A DNA stretch of 64,000 nucleotides from a virus, in the IMG/VR virus record IMGVR_UViG_3300047462_000282, positions 62,001-126,000 of that record. The stretch is one strand, 5' to 3'. Positions 1-8,588 of the stretch are shown here, piece after piece. The notes below the pieces were generated by a model. The model saw only the letters and a list, made by a program, of their open reading frames with translations, was not told the DNA's origin and did no database searches. A program made the position numbers and the translations under genes. Each line of letters opens with the position of its first letter. Positions within the stretch are counted from its first letter, which is position 1.

Positions 1-1353
1 TCGGTTGGACTTGACGGCGACCGCATCATGGGTCGTACTGCTGACGTTATTTTCTTTGACGAAGTTCAGAAGACTACTGGAATGGCAATCGGTAACTCCC
101 TCAAAGTTCTTACCACTGCTAAGTATGGTAAGCCATCTAAGGGTGTGCAGGTGTATTTTGGAACGCCACGTCGTAAGGGTTCCGATTTCTACAAGATGTG
201 GCAAACATCTTCCCAACAGTATTATTACTTAGGCTGTGAGCAATGTAAAGAGCATTTCCCACTTTATACTCCTGGCTCTGATGATTGGCAGAAAATTTGG
301 TTGCATGGCTTCGTCGTCAAATGCACTCACTGTGGACATGAACAAGATAAGCGCGAAGCTGCCGAGCGCGGTAAGTGGGTTGCTCTTAAGAATTCTGACG
401 ATGAAGATTGTTTAATGATTGGGTTTCATATAAACCAGCTTTACATGCCTATGTTCAGTAAAGAAGATATCTTGAATGAAATGCCTGGCGTTCATCCAAT
501 CAATACTGAACGCGTATTTCAAAACGAAGTGTTGGGTGAGTTCTTTCAGGGAGATTCTAGCCCTATTACTCCAGAAGAAATTAGAGATAAATGTGCTGAT
601 GTTGGTAGAAAATTTTCCGCCCGCATTGAGAAGTCTCAAGATAATATCATCGTCGTTGGAATAGACTATGGCGCACGTTCCGACTTGGAACAACTAGCTA
701 ATCCAGATAAAGTTAAAGCTGTAGGACAATCTTACAGTACTGCCGTAGTTTTGCAGGTATCTGGTCCTGGACTACTATCTATTGAGTTTGCAACTAAGTT
801 TAGGCGTAATGATTTGGAAAGTAAAAAGGGAATCATCGATCAGATTATGAGGCAGTACAGCATTCAGTTGGCAGTAGGAGATATTGGTTACTCTAATGAC
901 TTTTCTGCAATTTTACATAATACCTATGGCGACCGCTATCTAGTTTCTCGCGCTCATAATAGAGTTAATGGTCACGTTAAGTATACTGAAGAGGCATTTC
1001 CAAAAGAAATAGTTTTTGAAAGAGATTATTATATTGGTGAATTATATGAACAAATGAAAAAGGGAATGATTAGATTTCCATTTGGAGATTATGAAAAAGT
1101 AGCTTGGTTAATTGAGCATTGTACTAGTATGGAGATTAAACCAGCAATTTCAAGGGGCGGAGATCCAAGTGTTCATTATGTTAAAGGAAGTACTCCAAAC
1201 GATGGTTTTATGGCATTATTGAATGCATACATTGCTTATAAATTCCTAATAACAAACGGATTTAGCAATAATAATCCAATTCTTCAGCAACAAAACTATC
1301 AACAAATCAAAAAACCACTTGTAGCTAGCGGGTATATGCCTCGTAAGTTTTAA
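1..1353 (+). CDS. Terminase large subunit, GpA-like (5' end off window)
   Basis: This is the DNA-packaging motor: an ATPase that pumps DNA through the portal, with a nuclease that cuts concatemers. The reading frame is open from base 1, so the N-terminus and Walker A lie outside the window. A Walker B motif (VIFFDE) is at about 46-63. It is followed by a paired CxxC...CxxC zinc-knuckle region (about 235-345) and a GFHINQLYMP segment, both typical of lambda GpA-type terminases. The C-terminal RNase H-like nuclease shows VVGIDYG (Asp near 664), AVGDIGYSND near 871 and a terminal NDGF helix near 1198. The ATG at 28 is internal, not the start. The portal gene follows 58 bases downstream, the usual order. 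The family call is confident. GpA-like rather than T4-like rests on the zinc region and the GFHIN motif. Confidence 0.93.
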   Translation, partial: SVGLDGDRIMGRTADVIFFDEVQKTTGMAIGNSLKVLTTAKYGKPSKGVQVYFGTPRRKGSDFYKMWQTSSQQYYYLGCEQCKEHFPLYTPGSDDWQKIWLHGFVVKCTHCGHEQDKREAAERGKWVALKNSDDEDCLMIGFHINQLYMPMFSKEDILNEMPGVHPINTERVFQNEVLGEFFQGDSSPITPEEIRDKCADVGRKFSARIEKSQDNIIVVGIDYGARSDLEQLANPDKVKAVGQSYSTAVVLQVSGPGLLSIEFATKFRRNDLESKKGIIDQIMRQYSIQLAVGDIGYSNDFSAILHNTYGDRYLVSRAHNRVNGHVKYTEEAFPKEIVFERDYYIGELYEQMKKGMIRFPFGDYEKVAWLIEHCTSMEIKPAISRGGDPSVHYVKGSTPNDGFMALLNAYIAYKFLITNGFSNNNPILQQQNYQQIKKPLVASGYMPRKF

Positions 1354-1411
1354 ATAACTCGATATATTATTAGTTGAGTATAGTATAGGGTATAGTGGAA
1401 AATGAGGTTCC

Positions 1412-3271
1412 ATGTCTGGTTTAAAAAAGTCCAAGTCAGAACAGTATTTAGAAAACAGATCGACTGTTCCGCAAGTAAGTGCCCTTATGGCTCAAGGCGT
1501 ATCACAATTTAGAAGAGACGGATTATCTGAAGAAGTAGAGCAAGGTCTATTTAGAGATGGTTCTGGACCTAATGTTAAAGAATTTGGTCAGACTGCTAAT
1601 TCAGTAGTTGCTGCTTCTGTTGGTATGAAAAAGTACGGTCAAGCTGTCAGCAGTGTCGGCGGCATGTTCCGTGGCATTCATGGCGATTCTATCAAACAAA
1701 CACCAGAAGTATATTCTCCACTATGGCTTAACAGCAACCTCAATCTTCCTCGTGATAGAGCTACTATCAACGCCTGGTGCCGTAGCTTTTATGCTTTGAA
1801 TCCATTCGTTCATAACGCTATCAATCTTCACAGCACATACCCAATCAGCAAGCTTAACATAAAGTGCCCTAACAAAGAAATTGAGAAATTCTTCAATGAC
1901 ATGATTGAAGAGATTGACTTGATGAACATTTGCGTTCAAATTGCGCAGGAATATTGGTTGTTAGGTGAAGCATTTGTTTATGCTGAGCTAGATGAAAGCC
2001 GTGGCAAGTGGAGCCGTGTTCTTATTCAAAACCCAGACTATATGATTGTAAAACGCACAGTGGTAGCCAATGAGCCAATCATCATGTTGCGTCCCGACGA
2101 AAATTTGAAGAAGATCATTTTCTCCAATCGCACAACTGATATTGAACAACGCAAACAACTTAACAATCATATCATTGATTCGGTTAAGCGTGGCGAAAAC
2201 ATTCCACTAGATAATTTCCATGTCAGTCATTTGGCACGTAGAATTAGCCCATATGAAATCAGAGGAACTGGTCTTCCAGTCTGTATTTTCCGCCAATTGA
2301 TGTTATTCGACAAGCTTAGAGAATCCAAGTATGCTCAAGCTGACAACATGATTAATCCATTGACTTTGGTTAAGATTGGATCAGAAAACTATAAGCCAAC
2401 CTTTGCTGACATTGAAGCTTGGAGAAATGTTTTCGAAGAAGCTCAATATGACAAGGACTTCAAAATTTTCACCCATGAGGGTGTAGCTGTAGAAAGAGTT
2501 GGTTACGGTCAAGGTATTTACGATATTTCTGGTGATATCACTCAAATCATCAAGGAAATCTATGTTGGTTTACAAGTTCCACCAGTATTGATGGATGGTG
2601 GAGCTGATACTACCTATGCAAACGGCGGTGTTGCTCTAGACGTTTTGAGACAACGTTACATGCAATTCCGTAACATGATGTCTCAATGGCTAAAGAGAAA
2701 AGTCTTTGCGCCAATCTCTAAGATTCAAGGATTCTACGACTACTCTGGTGGCGAAAAGCAATTAATCGTTCCAGATATTGACTGGAATCATATGTCCTTG
2801 TTCGATGCAGGAGACTACATCAACACTTTGGTTACTCTAACTCAAGGAGATGAAAAGTCCAAGAGAGCATCTTTGCATACCTTGTATCGCTCTATGGGTC
2901 TAGAATTCGAAGATGAAGTAAGGAAGATGCGCAAGGAAGCTATTCAACAAGCTATCACTAACAAGGAAAAAGTGGCTTTGGATGCTATGGATTTGACCTC
3001 TCTAAGAGCTTTGGATGAGGAAGATGAAATTCCAGAACCAGAAGGCGGCATTCCAGGACAAGCTCCACCAGGTGAAGGTGGCGTACCAGGAGAAGTTCCA
3101 GGTGGCGGCGGAGCCCCACCACCTCCTCCAACAGGCTTACCAGGATTAGATTTAGGCGGACCTCCAGGCGGTGGTGGCGGAGCACCTCCTCCCCCAGCAC
3201 CTCCTCCAGGCGGCGGAGAGGCAGCACCTCCTCCAGGCGGACCTCCACCAGCAGTCCCACCTCCAGCCTAA
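1412..3271 (+). CDS. Portal protein
   Basis: At 619 residues this has portal size and position, directly after the terminase. It should form the dodecameric ring at one capsid vertex that acts as DNA channel and tail attachment site. The central region carries portal-like features: a long segment on binding partners and clip (about residues 100-460) with a VGLQVPPVLMDGG stretch near residue 390, which resembles portal stem and crown regions. The last 90 or so residues are an extreme Pro/Gly tail, probably disordered. Such a tail is odd for a portal and could contact the interior or scaffold. The start at 1412 has an AUGAGG-type ribosome site about 8 bases upstream. Portal identity is inferred from position, length and general features, since portals lack short catalytic motifs. 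Confidence 0.85.
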   Translation: MSGLKKSKSEQYLENRSTVPQVSALMAQGVSQFRRDGLSEEVEQGLFRDGSGPNVKEFGQTANSVVAASVGMKKYGQAVSSVGGMFRGIHGDSIKQTPEVYSPLWLNSNLNLPRDRATINAWCRSFYALNPFVHNAINLHSTYPISKLNIKCPNKEIEKFFNDMIEEIDLMNICVQIAQEYWLLGEAFVYAELDESRGKWSRVLIQNPDYMIVKRTVVANEPIIMLRPDENLKKIIFSNRTTDIEQRKQLNNHIIDSVKRGENIPLDNFHVSHLARRISPYEIRGTGLPVCIFRQLMLFDKLRESKYAQADNMINPLTLVKIGSENYKPTFADIEAWRNVFEEAQYDKDFKIFTHEGVAVERVGYGQGIYDISGDITQIIKEIYVGLQVPPVLMDGGADTTYANGGVALDVLRQRYMQFRNMMSQWLKRKVFAPISKIQGFYDYSGGEKQLIVPDIDWNHMSLFDAGDYINTLVTLTQGDEKSKRASLHTLYRSMGLEFEDEVRKMRKEAIQQAITNKEKVALDAMDLTSLRALDEEDEIPEPEGGIPGQAPPGEGGVPGEVPGGGGAPPPPPTGLPGLDLGGPPGGGGGAPPPPAPPPGGGEAAPPPGGPPPAVPPPA

Positions 3272-3337
3272 TTTGAGGCTGCCACTTATGTATAATCCTG
3301 TATTTATTTACTGATTCCACATAGTGAAGGGTATACC

Positions 3338-4627
3338 ATGCAGAAAACTGCTCAAAAAAGAAGCATTCTCAATAAATTAAGGGAAATGACCAACGTCAGC
3401 GGTATTGCTGCCGAAAAGTTTTTCAACCCTGAATTTAAGCAGGTGATGGAAAGTTTGCGCGAAAAAGACAATTCTATCAGGGCTTTAGTCTCCGGTAAAG
3501 AAATTGAAGGCGCAGATCCTGGTCCCGATCCAGTTAGTCTAAAAGACTTATTGAAGTCTGCAAGATCCAATCTTAATAGACGTGAATATATGACTGCCGT
3601 AGCTGAGCTTGGCAGATTTCATAAAAAATTATTTGATGTAGCCCAGGCTTTGAAGGCTTTGGAATTCGATGTAGACAAAGTACATCATGAATTTTTATTC
3701 AAAGATTTGAGCGAAGAACACAAACAGCAATTAGCTGATTTGAAGACCAGATTTGCAACTGCTAATCGTCAAACTATAGTTAAAGAAGCAAGTATTATGG
3801 ACTTCTTTTACAATATCGGTACCAAGAGAGGCAGAGCCCTTGCCGCTTGGGAGAAGAGATATCCTAAGCAAGTCAATAAACTAAAGAAAGATACTGCAAG
3901 CTTACTAACAAGATCAGAGGCTATCTTAGGTCAATTATTGGGAGCGTTAAAAGAAATGGCAAGCGCCCGTGCTACTCGTAATGTAGATAACTACATGAAG
4001 GCTGCTGACAAAGTTACTAAGAGCTATCAAGTTTATGATAAGAGTTTTAAGGACTACTACATCTCTAATATCGAAGGATTTTTGAAGAGACCAGAAGTAT
4101 TAGGTCCTATTGAGAATGTACCCGATGCAAAGCAGATGGGTAAGGAAGAAATTCCAGTGGCTACTAAGAGTGAATTGCCACCAGTTAGCGTTACTACGCC
4201 ATCTCCGCCACCTGATATGACTGTCCCTCCTGCAACGCCAGTTCCATCTTTGCCTGCAGGAACTCCAGCAGCGGGTCCATCTGAGACTGTTGCTCCACAT
4301 TCTCCAACCGCTTTGGCACCAGAAAAAATGCCATCTATCCCTGGCGCTCCAGCTGCCCCAACTGGAATTCCAGCAACAGCACCTAACACAATTCCAGCTG
4401 GACCACCATCTATGGCTCCAGAATCAGAATTCCCAAGTGACATGTTAGCCAAACAAATGTGGGGCAAACATAGTCACAAACAATTCCTAGCTTCTTTAGA
4501 GGCTTTGGCTGGCGAAGACCCTCGTATATTGGCATCTTACATTAATAAGTATGCTGCCAAAATTCAGGGCGTTGATCCAGAACTTTCTATTAGTCTGTTC
4601 AAAATCTCAAAATCTATTAGAGGTTAA
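3338..4627 (+). CDS. Probable virion protein with Pro/Ala-rich linker
   Basis: The family of this 429-residue protein is not recognised. Residues 1 to about 250 are predicted largely alpha-helical and rich in Lys and Glu. About residues 265-370 form a Pro/Ala/Ser/Thr-rich linker with repeated PATP/PAGT-type motifs. The last 50 residues return to a compact helical segment. The gene lies between portal and a peptidoglycan-hydrolase-like gene and ends two bases before the next start, so the three are probably co-transcribed. A strong GAAGGG ribosome site precedes the ATG. The layout (helical head, flexible linker, small C-terminal domain) suits an internal or portal-associated virion protein, but no function can be assigned. 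Confidence 0.75.
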   Translation: MQKTAQKRSILNKLREMTNVSGIAAEKFFNPEFKQVMESLREKDNSIRALVSGKEIEGADPGPDPVSLKDLLKSARSNLNRREYMTAVAELGRFHKKLFDVAQALKALEFDVDKVHHEFLFKDLSEEHKQQLADLKTRFATANRQTIVKEASIMDFFYNIGTKRGRALAAWEKRYPKQVNKLKKDTASLLTRSEAILGQLLGALKEMASARATRNVDNYMKAADKVTKSYQVYDKSFKDYYISNIEGFLKRPEVLGPIENVPDAKQMGKEEIPVATKSELPPVSVTTPSPPPDMTVPPATPVPSLPAGTPAAGPSETVAPHSPTALAPEKMPSIPGAPAAPTGIPATAPNTIPAGPPSMAPESEFPSDMLAKQMWGKHSHKQFLASLEALAGEDPRILASYINKYAAKIQGVDPELSISLFKISKSIRG

Positions 4628-4629
4628 TC

Positions 4630-5727
4630 GTGTCTAAAAAAGTAGAACGAACTAAAACCTCAGTATCGATTCCGGAGCTTGTTCATTCATTTGCACGAGC
4701 ATGGCAGTCTTTACTTGGAAAAGCTCCTACCAAGGAGCAATTGGCTATGTTCGTTGCTCAAAATTCTATTGAAACTGGCAACCGTAAAGCTATGTTTAAT
4801 TACAACATAGGAAACATCATTCACATCCCAAATGTTGATAATTTCGATTATTTTGAGAATATGGATAGTTCTGGAGGCAAGCCATTCCTATCCAAATTTA
4901 GAGCATATAATTCATTGGATGAGGGAACTTTGGATTATCTAAAATTGTTGTACAAAGGATACCCCCAATCATTTCAAGCAGCCAGTGGAGGAAATCCTAA
5001 GGAATATGCGCACTCTTTGATCGCAAATCCAAAACATCAGTACTATGATCCTACTGTCGAAAAAAATTATGCATCTGGAATGTCTAATCTGTATACGCAA
5101 TATATGAAATCTAATGAGTTCAATGAGGCTTATAATAGTGCAGTTGGAGGCGCATCTGCGCCATCGGAACATGATGAGCTTTTAAGAAAATATATTGCTC
5201 GCATAAAAGAGAAAGGCGATGATGTGTACAGTCAACTTGGTGGCGAAAAACCTACTGTTACACCAGCCAAAACTACTCAACCATCTGCGGGTTTAGATAG
5301 CATTTTAAACAAATACTTGCAACAAGTCTCGGCTTCTGAAAGACATAGCAAGAAATTATACAACAAGCTATTACCAACCAATCATATGGTGATTCGTTTG
5401 TCCTCAGATGACTATACTAATACGGTAGAGTTTGCTCGTATTTTATGCGCAGCACTTGATGAAGAGTTGTTAGCCACTGCATTTACTCATACAGACGGTA
5501 ATGAAGTAGAGGTCGAATGTTCTATTGCAGGTCCAGCAGAGGAATGCACGGCAACAGTTAAACAATTAACTGCTGCTATTTCAGAAACATTTCAGCTAGC
5601 CACTGCTAAAGCTGGCGGCATCGTGGTAAAAGCCGACTGTATTACCAATAAAAAGTCATCTTATCAGCAAATGGACCTAAAATCCGCTAGCACACAATAC
5701 AGGAAGTTCCTGCTCAAATTTATTTAA
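4630..5727 (+). CDS. Virion-associated peptidoglycan hydrolase-like protein
   Basis: Residues 10-165 look like a lysozyme-superfamily glucosaminidase/transglycosylase domain. Visible are an ETGN segment, the YNIGNI motif, a YFEN/GGKPFLSKFRAY segment and a closing YASGMSNLY helix, in the order seen in phage cell-wall-degrading domains. The likely catalytic Glu is the one in NSIETGN. After a Pro/Thr linker, the C-terminal part (about residues 250-365) is a separate alpha/beta region of unknown role. The start is GTG at 4630, two bases after the previous stop; no ATG fits as well. Its place among head and portal genes suggests a structural lysin used at entry rather than a lysis endolysin. No signal peptide is visible. 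Confidence 0.72.
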   Translation: MSKKVERTKTSVSIPELVHSFARAWQSLLGKAPTKEQLAMFVAQNSIETGNRKAMFNYNIGNIIHIPNVDNFDYFENMDSSGGKPFLSKFRAYNSLDEGTLDYLKLLYKGYPQSFQAASGGNPKEYAHSLIANPKHQYYDPTVEKNYASGMSNLYTQYMKSNEFNEAYNSAVGGASAPSEHDELLRKYIARIKEKGDDVYSQLGGEKPTVTPAKTTQPSAGLDSILNKYLQQVSASERHSKKLYNKLLPTNHMVIRLSSDDYTNTVEFARILCAALDEELLATAFTHTDGNEVEVECSIAGPAEECTATVKQLTAAISETFQLATAKAGGIVVKADCITNKKSSYQQMDLKSASTQYRKFLLKFI

Positions 5728-5736
5728 GGAAAAGCA

Positions 5737-6135
5737 ATGGTAACAGAACAAGACGTTGAATATGTAGTGCGCGAGAGTAATAAAGACAGAAAGAATACGT
5801 TTGCTGAATTTATTGCCGAGCTTTTTAAAGGTAAATACATTGAAATTTATCTCGGTGATTCTTATGAAGAAGTGAGCACTGAACAAATTTCGACAGCTTA
5901 CCCTGCTGTTTTTTGTGGAAAGGTAGTTACTGCTTACCGCGAATGTTTAGTTTTAAACTCAGTTTACATTAATTCCGTTACCAAAAAAATGGAAACTGGA
6001 AATCTGGTTTTCATTAGTGAAAGAGCTATTAGAGGACTAAACGAAATCGATGGCAATGGAGTCATCGAAGATATGTTCTTGAGAAGCAAAGAGTCTTTCG
6101 ATATCTTAGAAAATTTTGTTCGCAGAAATAGATAA
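5737..6135 (+). CDS. Hypothetical protein, 132 residues
   Basis: The family is not recognised. The protein is acidic, begins with a helical segment, and has a beta-rich middle (KYIEIYLGDSYEE and the YRECLVLNSVYI region). It has an AAGGA ribosome site and follows the hydrolase gene by nine bases, so it belongs to the same transcription unit. It could be a small head or neck component, but nothing in the sequence establishes this. Confidence 0.7.
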   Translation: MVTEQDVEYVVRESNKDRKNTFAEFIAELFKGKYIEIYLGDSYEEVSTEQISTAYPAVFCGKVVTAYRECLVLNSVYINSVTKKMETGNLVFISERAIRGLNEIDGNGVIEDMFLRSKESFDILENFVRRNR

Positions 6136-6142
6136 ATGTACC

Positions 6143-6880
6143 ATGCACGATACCCAACACATCTTACAACTAGCTGACAGTTATCAAAAAACCTGTCTAC
6201 AAGGCTTGGTCAAGCTTGCCCGTATTAGGAAGCTTCCAGGCGGTAAGTATCGTGTATTGTCTGAAAAGGGCAAAAATCTTGGCACTTCCGATACAAAGGG
6301 CGAAGCTGTCAAAAGATTGCGTCAAGTTGAGTGGTTCAAGCATCATGACAAAAATAAAGCGGAAGACAAGGTAATTGATTTGACCGGTGCTCCTGAGTTA
6401 GCTTATTCCGCTATCATGCGTGAAATGAGACAAAAAGCTGAGCCACAACAGATTAGAGCTTTCTTAAAAATATACAAACAACATTTTGATAATGCAGTTA
6501 AAGATGAGCTGCAAAAGCCAGAAAAGGTAGCTCTTCAAAATGCTTTAGTTCAATTTAATAAAAGATTCAAGATCAAGGTAGATAAGAAGTTGATTAAGAA
6601 TGCAGCTATTAGTGAATTAGGTGATCCAGCTATAGTTGGTAAATATCTTTCTGATATTGTTAAATTTACTTTGAACAGAATAGAACCAGAAAAAAGAGTT
6701 GCTACAATTGATAAATTGAGACAAAAGTTTTACTCTTTTAATGCTGATGAAATTGCAGCAAAGACCATGCCACCTACTTCGGCTATTGGACAGTCTATTA
6801 CCTTCGTAAAACACGTTTTATTCAATCACGAGCCAACTTATGTTAGAGAGGTTCTCAAGAGCTTGGTAAGGAATTTGTAA
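6143..6880 (+). CDS. Hypothetical virion-module protein with KYRVLSEKGKNLG motif
   Basis: Residues 20-70 carry a compact basic motif (GGKYRVLSEKGKNLGTSDT, then VKRLRQVEWFKHH). I recognise this style of motif from many phage-encoded proteins of unknown role, where it looks like a small nucleic-acid or protein-binding module. The rest (about 175 residues) is helical. The longest frame opens at TTG 6116 inside the previous gene. I prefer ATG 6143 because it avoids a rare start and most of the overlap. The next gene starts in a TAATG overlap at 6880, so translation is coupled. Confidence 0.7.
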   Translation: MHDTQHILQLADSYQKTCLQGLVKLARIRKLPGGKYRVLSEKGKNLGTSDTKGEAVKRLRQVEWFKHHDKNKAEDKVIDLTGAPELAYSAIMREMRQKAEPQQIRAFLKIYKQHFDNAVKDELQKPEKVALQNALVQFNKRFKIKVDKKLIKNAAISELGDPAIVGKYLSDIVKFTLNRIEPEKRVATIDKLRQKFYSFNADEIAAKTMPPTSAIGQSITFVKHVLFNHEPTYVREVLKSLVRNL

Positions 6881-7650
6881 TGATTCAAAGGCTCAGAGAA
6901 ATTACTAAGGGTTTGTACCGTGGCAGTGCCCCATCCCCACAAGATGTTGTGCAGTTAAAAGAACAACTAGGTATCAATAAAATTGTTAGCTTAGATAAAG
7001 CTGCCGGTGATAGAATTGATCGTACCTGCAAATTATTAGGTATCGAGCATATTAAATTGTATCTTGATGAAAAACCATCTTCACTTCGCAGGCTATTCGA
7101 ATATAATTTAAAAAAGCTTCTAATAGATGGTGGTCCAACTTATTTACATTGTCATTTTGGTAAAGATAGAACGGGTCTAGTTACGGCTCTTTTCAAATGT
7201 AAATATATGGGAGAAAGTCCACAAAGAGCTATCGAAGAAGCCAAGGCTTTAGGTTTTGGTGTTGGAGTAGATCCTCATATAGTCAGATTGTATGAAGAAA
7301 TAATCAAGGCTTGCAAATCATCCAAAGATGAAAATGCAGCTGATATAGTTTCTAATGAGCGAGAGTATATTGGAGATAATCGAGATACTTATCTAGATGA
7401 GAGTCGTCAAGATTCTTTTGCGCCGTATTTAGATCATACTAAGCAAAATCCGGCAGATGCGTTGTATACATATATTAATGATCAGTCTCCGACTCGTCAG
7501 AATTACGATCCTGATAGACCAATAACGCCGTATGATCAAGAGAAAACAGATGTTGTCCCAATGGTGGGAGAATTTGATAATGATGCGGGTCAAAGAGGTT
7601 TTGGTCCAACAGAAAACTATGGTGGATTCTTTTCAGAAATAGGTCACTAA
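6880..7650 (+). CDS. Cys-based protein tyrosine/dual-specificity phosphatase-like protein
   Basis: The first 150 residues form a PTP/DSP-like domain. The phosphate-binding loop is HCHFGKDRTG near residues 90-99, with Cys91 and Arg97 in the CX5R pattern and the GKDRTG ending seen in Siw14-type phosphatases. Upstream are LYRGSAPS near the N-terminus and a candidate general-acid Asp in YLDEKPSS near residue 65. The remaining 100 residues are polar, rich in Asp, Tyr and Asn, and probably disordered. The enzyme should hydrolyse phosphomonoesters of proteins or inositol/nucleotide phosphates; the substrate is unknown. It is coupled to both neighbours by TAATG overlaps. A phosphatase among head genes is unusual. 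Confidence 0.82.
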   Translation: MIQRLREITKGLYRGSAPSPQDVVQLKEQLGINKIVSLDKAAGDRIDRTCKLLGIEHIKLYLDEKPSSLRRLFEYNLKKLLIDGGPTYLHCHFGKDRTGLVTALFKCKYMGESPQRAIEEAKALGFGVGVDPHIVRLYEEIIKACKSSKDENAADIVSNEREYIGDNRDTYLDESRQDSFAPYLDHTKQNPADALYTYINDQSPTRQNYDPDRPITPYDQEKTDVVPMVGEFDNDAGQRGFGPTENYGGFFSEIGH

Positions 7651-8300
7651 TGATTAAAAGGGCATATAGCGTTCAAATGACTTATGACGTCTCTGATGCT
7701 GAAAAAGCAGAGGCAGATAAGGCTTTGATCTATTTTAATCATGCACTTAAACTATTGACAATGGCATCAGAACATTTGAATATTATGAAGACTCCTTTCA
7801 AAAATAATCCAGATGTTCCATCTGAAGAAATTATGAAAGCAAGAGCTGCTATCAGAAGATTTAGAGACAAATCTATTGATAATTTCAATGATTTCAAAAA
7901 GGTAGCATTTAAGTGTGTTAACATTATGCAAAATTTTGCTTCTGATACGCAGACTGTTAAATTAATGAAATCATTTATTACATCTATTGATGATTTAGAG
8001 ATTAAAGTAAATGAATTTGCTGATTTATTTGCTGATTTAGAATCAAAAGACTTTGCAAGTAAAGTAGTCACTAATATTGAGGGTATTCAAGCAGAATGTG
8101 AAGATATTGAAGAGATTATTGATGAAAGAATTAAGAAACATATTCAAAACAATATCTTGGCTACAAGTTGGGTAGACTCAGTAAGTAACGAATTGCAGAT
8201 GAAAATTGAACAAAAGACACCATTGATACTAGATTTGTTCAATAAAAGACAAGATCAACTAAATGACACGGTAAAAGAGAGGACCACGTTAGGTAACTAA
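7650..8300 (+). CDS. Hypothetical helical protein, 216 residues
   Basis: The family is not recognised. Almost the whole chain looks like a succession of amphipathic helices rich in Lys, Asp and Glu with Ile/Leu heptad spacing, suggesting a helical bundle or coiled coil. It starts within a TAATG overlap with the phosphatase gene, so the two are translationally coupled and may act together. It is the last gene of the first cluster, followed by a 120-base non-coding gap. Confidence 0.68.
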   Translation: MIKRAYSVQMTYDVSDAEKAEADKALIYFNHALKLLTMASEHLNIMKTPFKNNPDVPSEEIMKARAAIRRFRDKSIDNFNDFKKVAFKCVNIMQNFASDTQTVKLMKSFITSIDDLEIKVNEFADLFADLESKDFASKVVTNIEGIQAECEDIEEIIDERIKKHIQNNILATSWVDSVSNELQMKIEQKTPLILDLFNKRQDQLNDTVKERTTLGN

Positions 8301-8423
8301 TTTTGGCTATTATAATGGAATAATAGCGTATATGAATGAAGTTACTGCCAGAATTCACAAAATTGTGGCAATATTACATTATAATTTGTAGATCTAATTG
8401 TGATTCTCCCACTTGGAGACTAA
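8301..8423 (+). promoter_or_regulatory. Intergenic region with two -10-like TATAAT boxes
   Basis: This AT-rich gap separates the portal cluster from the scaffold cluster. TATAAT occurs at 8311-8316 and again at 8380-8385. Neither has a convincing -35 at normal spacing (TTAGGT lies 16 bases before the first). A 19-codon open frame at 8332-8391 has no good ribosome site and is not called. A GGAG ribosome site at about 8415 serves the next small gene. Confidence 0.3.
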
Positions 8424-8585
8424 ATGTTTATAAAACATGGTGACGGAAAAATAATGTCAGTTCTTGATGAAGAAGAATTGACCGACGCGCAGAAAAAAGC
8501 TGCTAAGGATTTGTCTAAACAAGTCGTTAAGCAATCTGCGGAGAATAATGCTGATACTTCTACAACGAAGCAATCAGGGAGATAA
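8424..8585 (+). CDS. Small protein, 53 residues, start region duplicated in next gene
   Basis: A short gene with ATG at 8424, stop TAA at 8583-8585 and a ribosome site (TTGGAG) about 8 bases upstream. The product begins MFIKHGDGKI, continues with an acidic LDEEELTD turn, then a Lys/Gln/Ala-rich helix and a polar tail. Its first 19 bases match the start of the following gene at 8589 almost exactly, and the two proteins begin MFIKHGD and MFIKQGE. Being small, it could be a cofactor of head assembly or the remnant of a partial duplication. The good ribosome site favours a real gene. Confidence 0.65.
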   Translation: MFIKHGDGKIMSVLDEEELTDAQKKAAKDLSKQVVKQSAENNADTSTTKQSGR

Positions 8586-8588
8586 TGC

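Noticed and set aside
2985-3320. Minus-strand open frame opposite the portal's Pro/Gly tail
   Set aside because: It mirrors GC-rich Pro/Gly codons; the Leu/Val/Glu-rich translation and lack of a ribosome site mark it as a shadow.
6116-6142. TTG start for the gene ending at 6880
   Set aside because: It overlaps the preceding gene by 20 bases with a rare start codon. ATG 6143 is the simpler choice, though no strong ribosome site is seen.
8332-8391. 19-codon open frame in the gap before the small gene at 8424
   Set aside because: There is no ribosome site at usable spacing and no recognisable sequence; it is more likely promoter-region chance.
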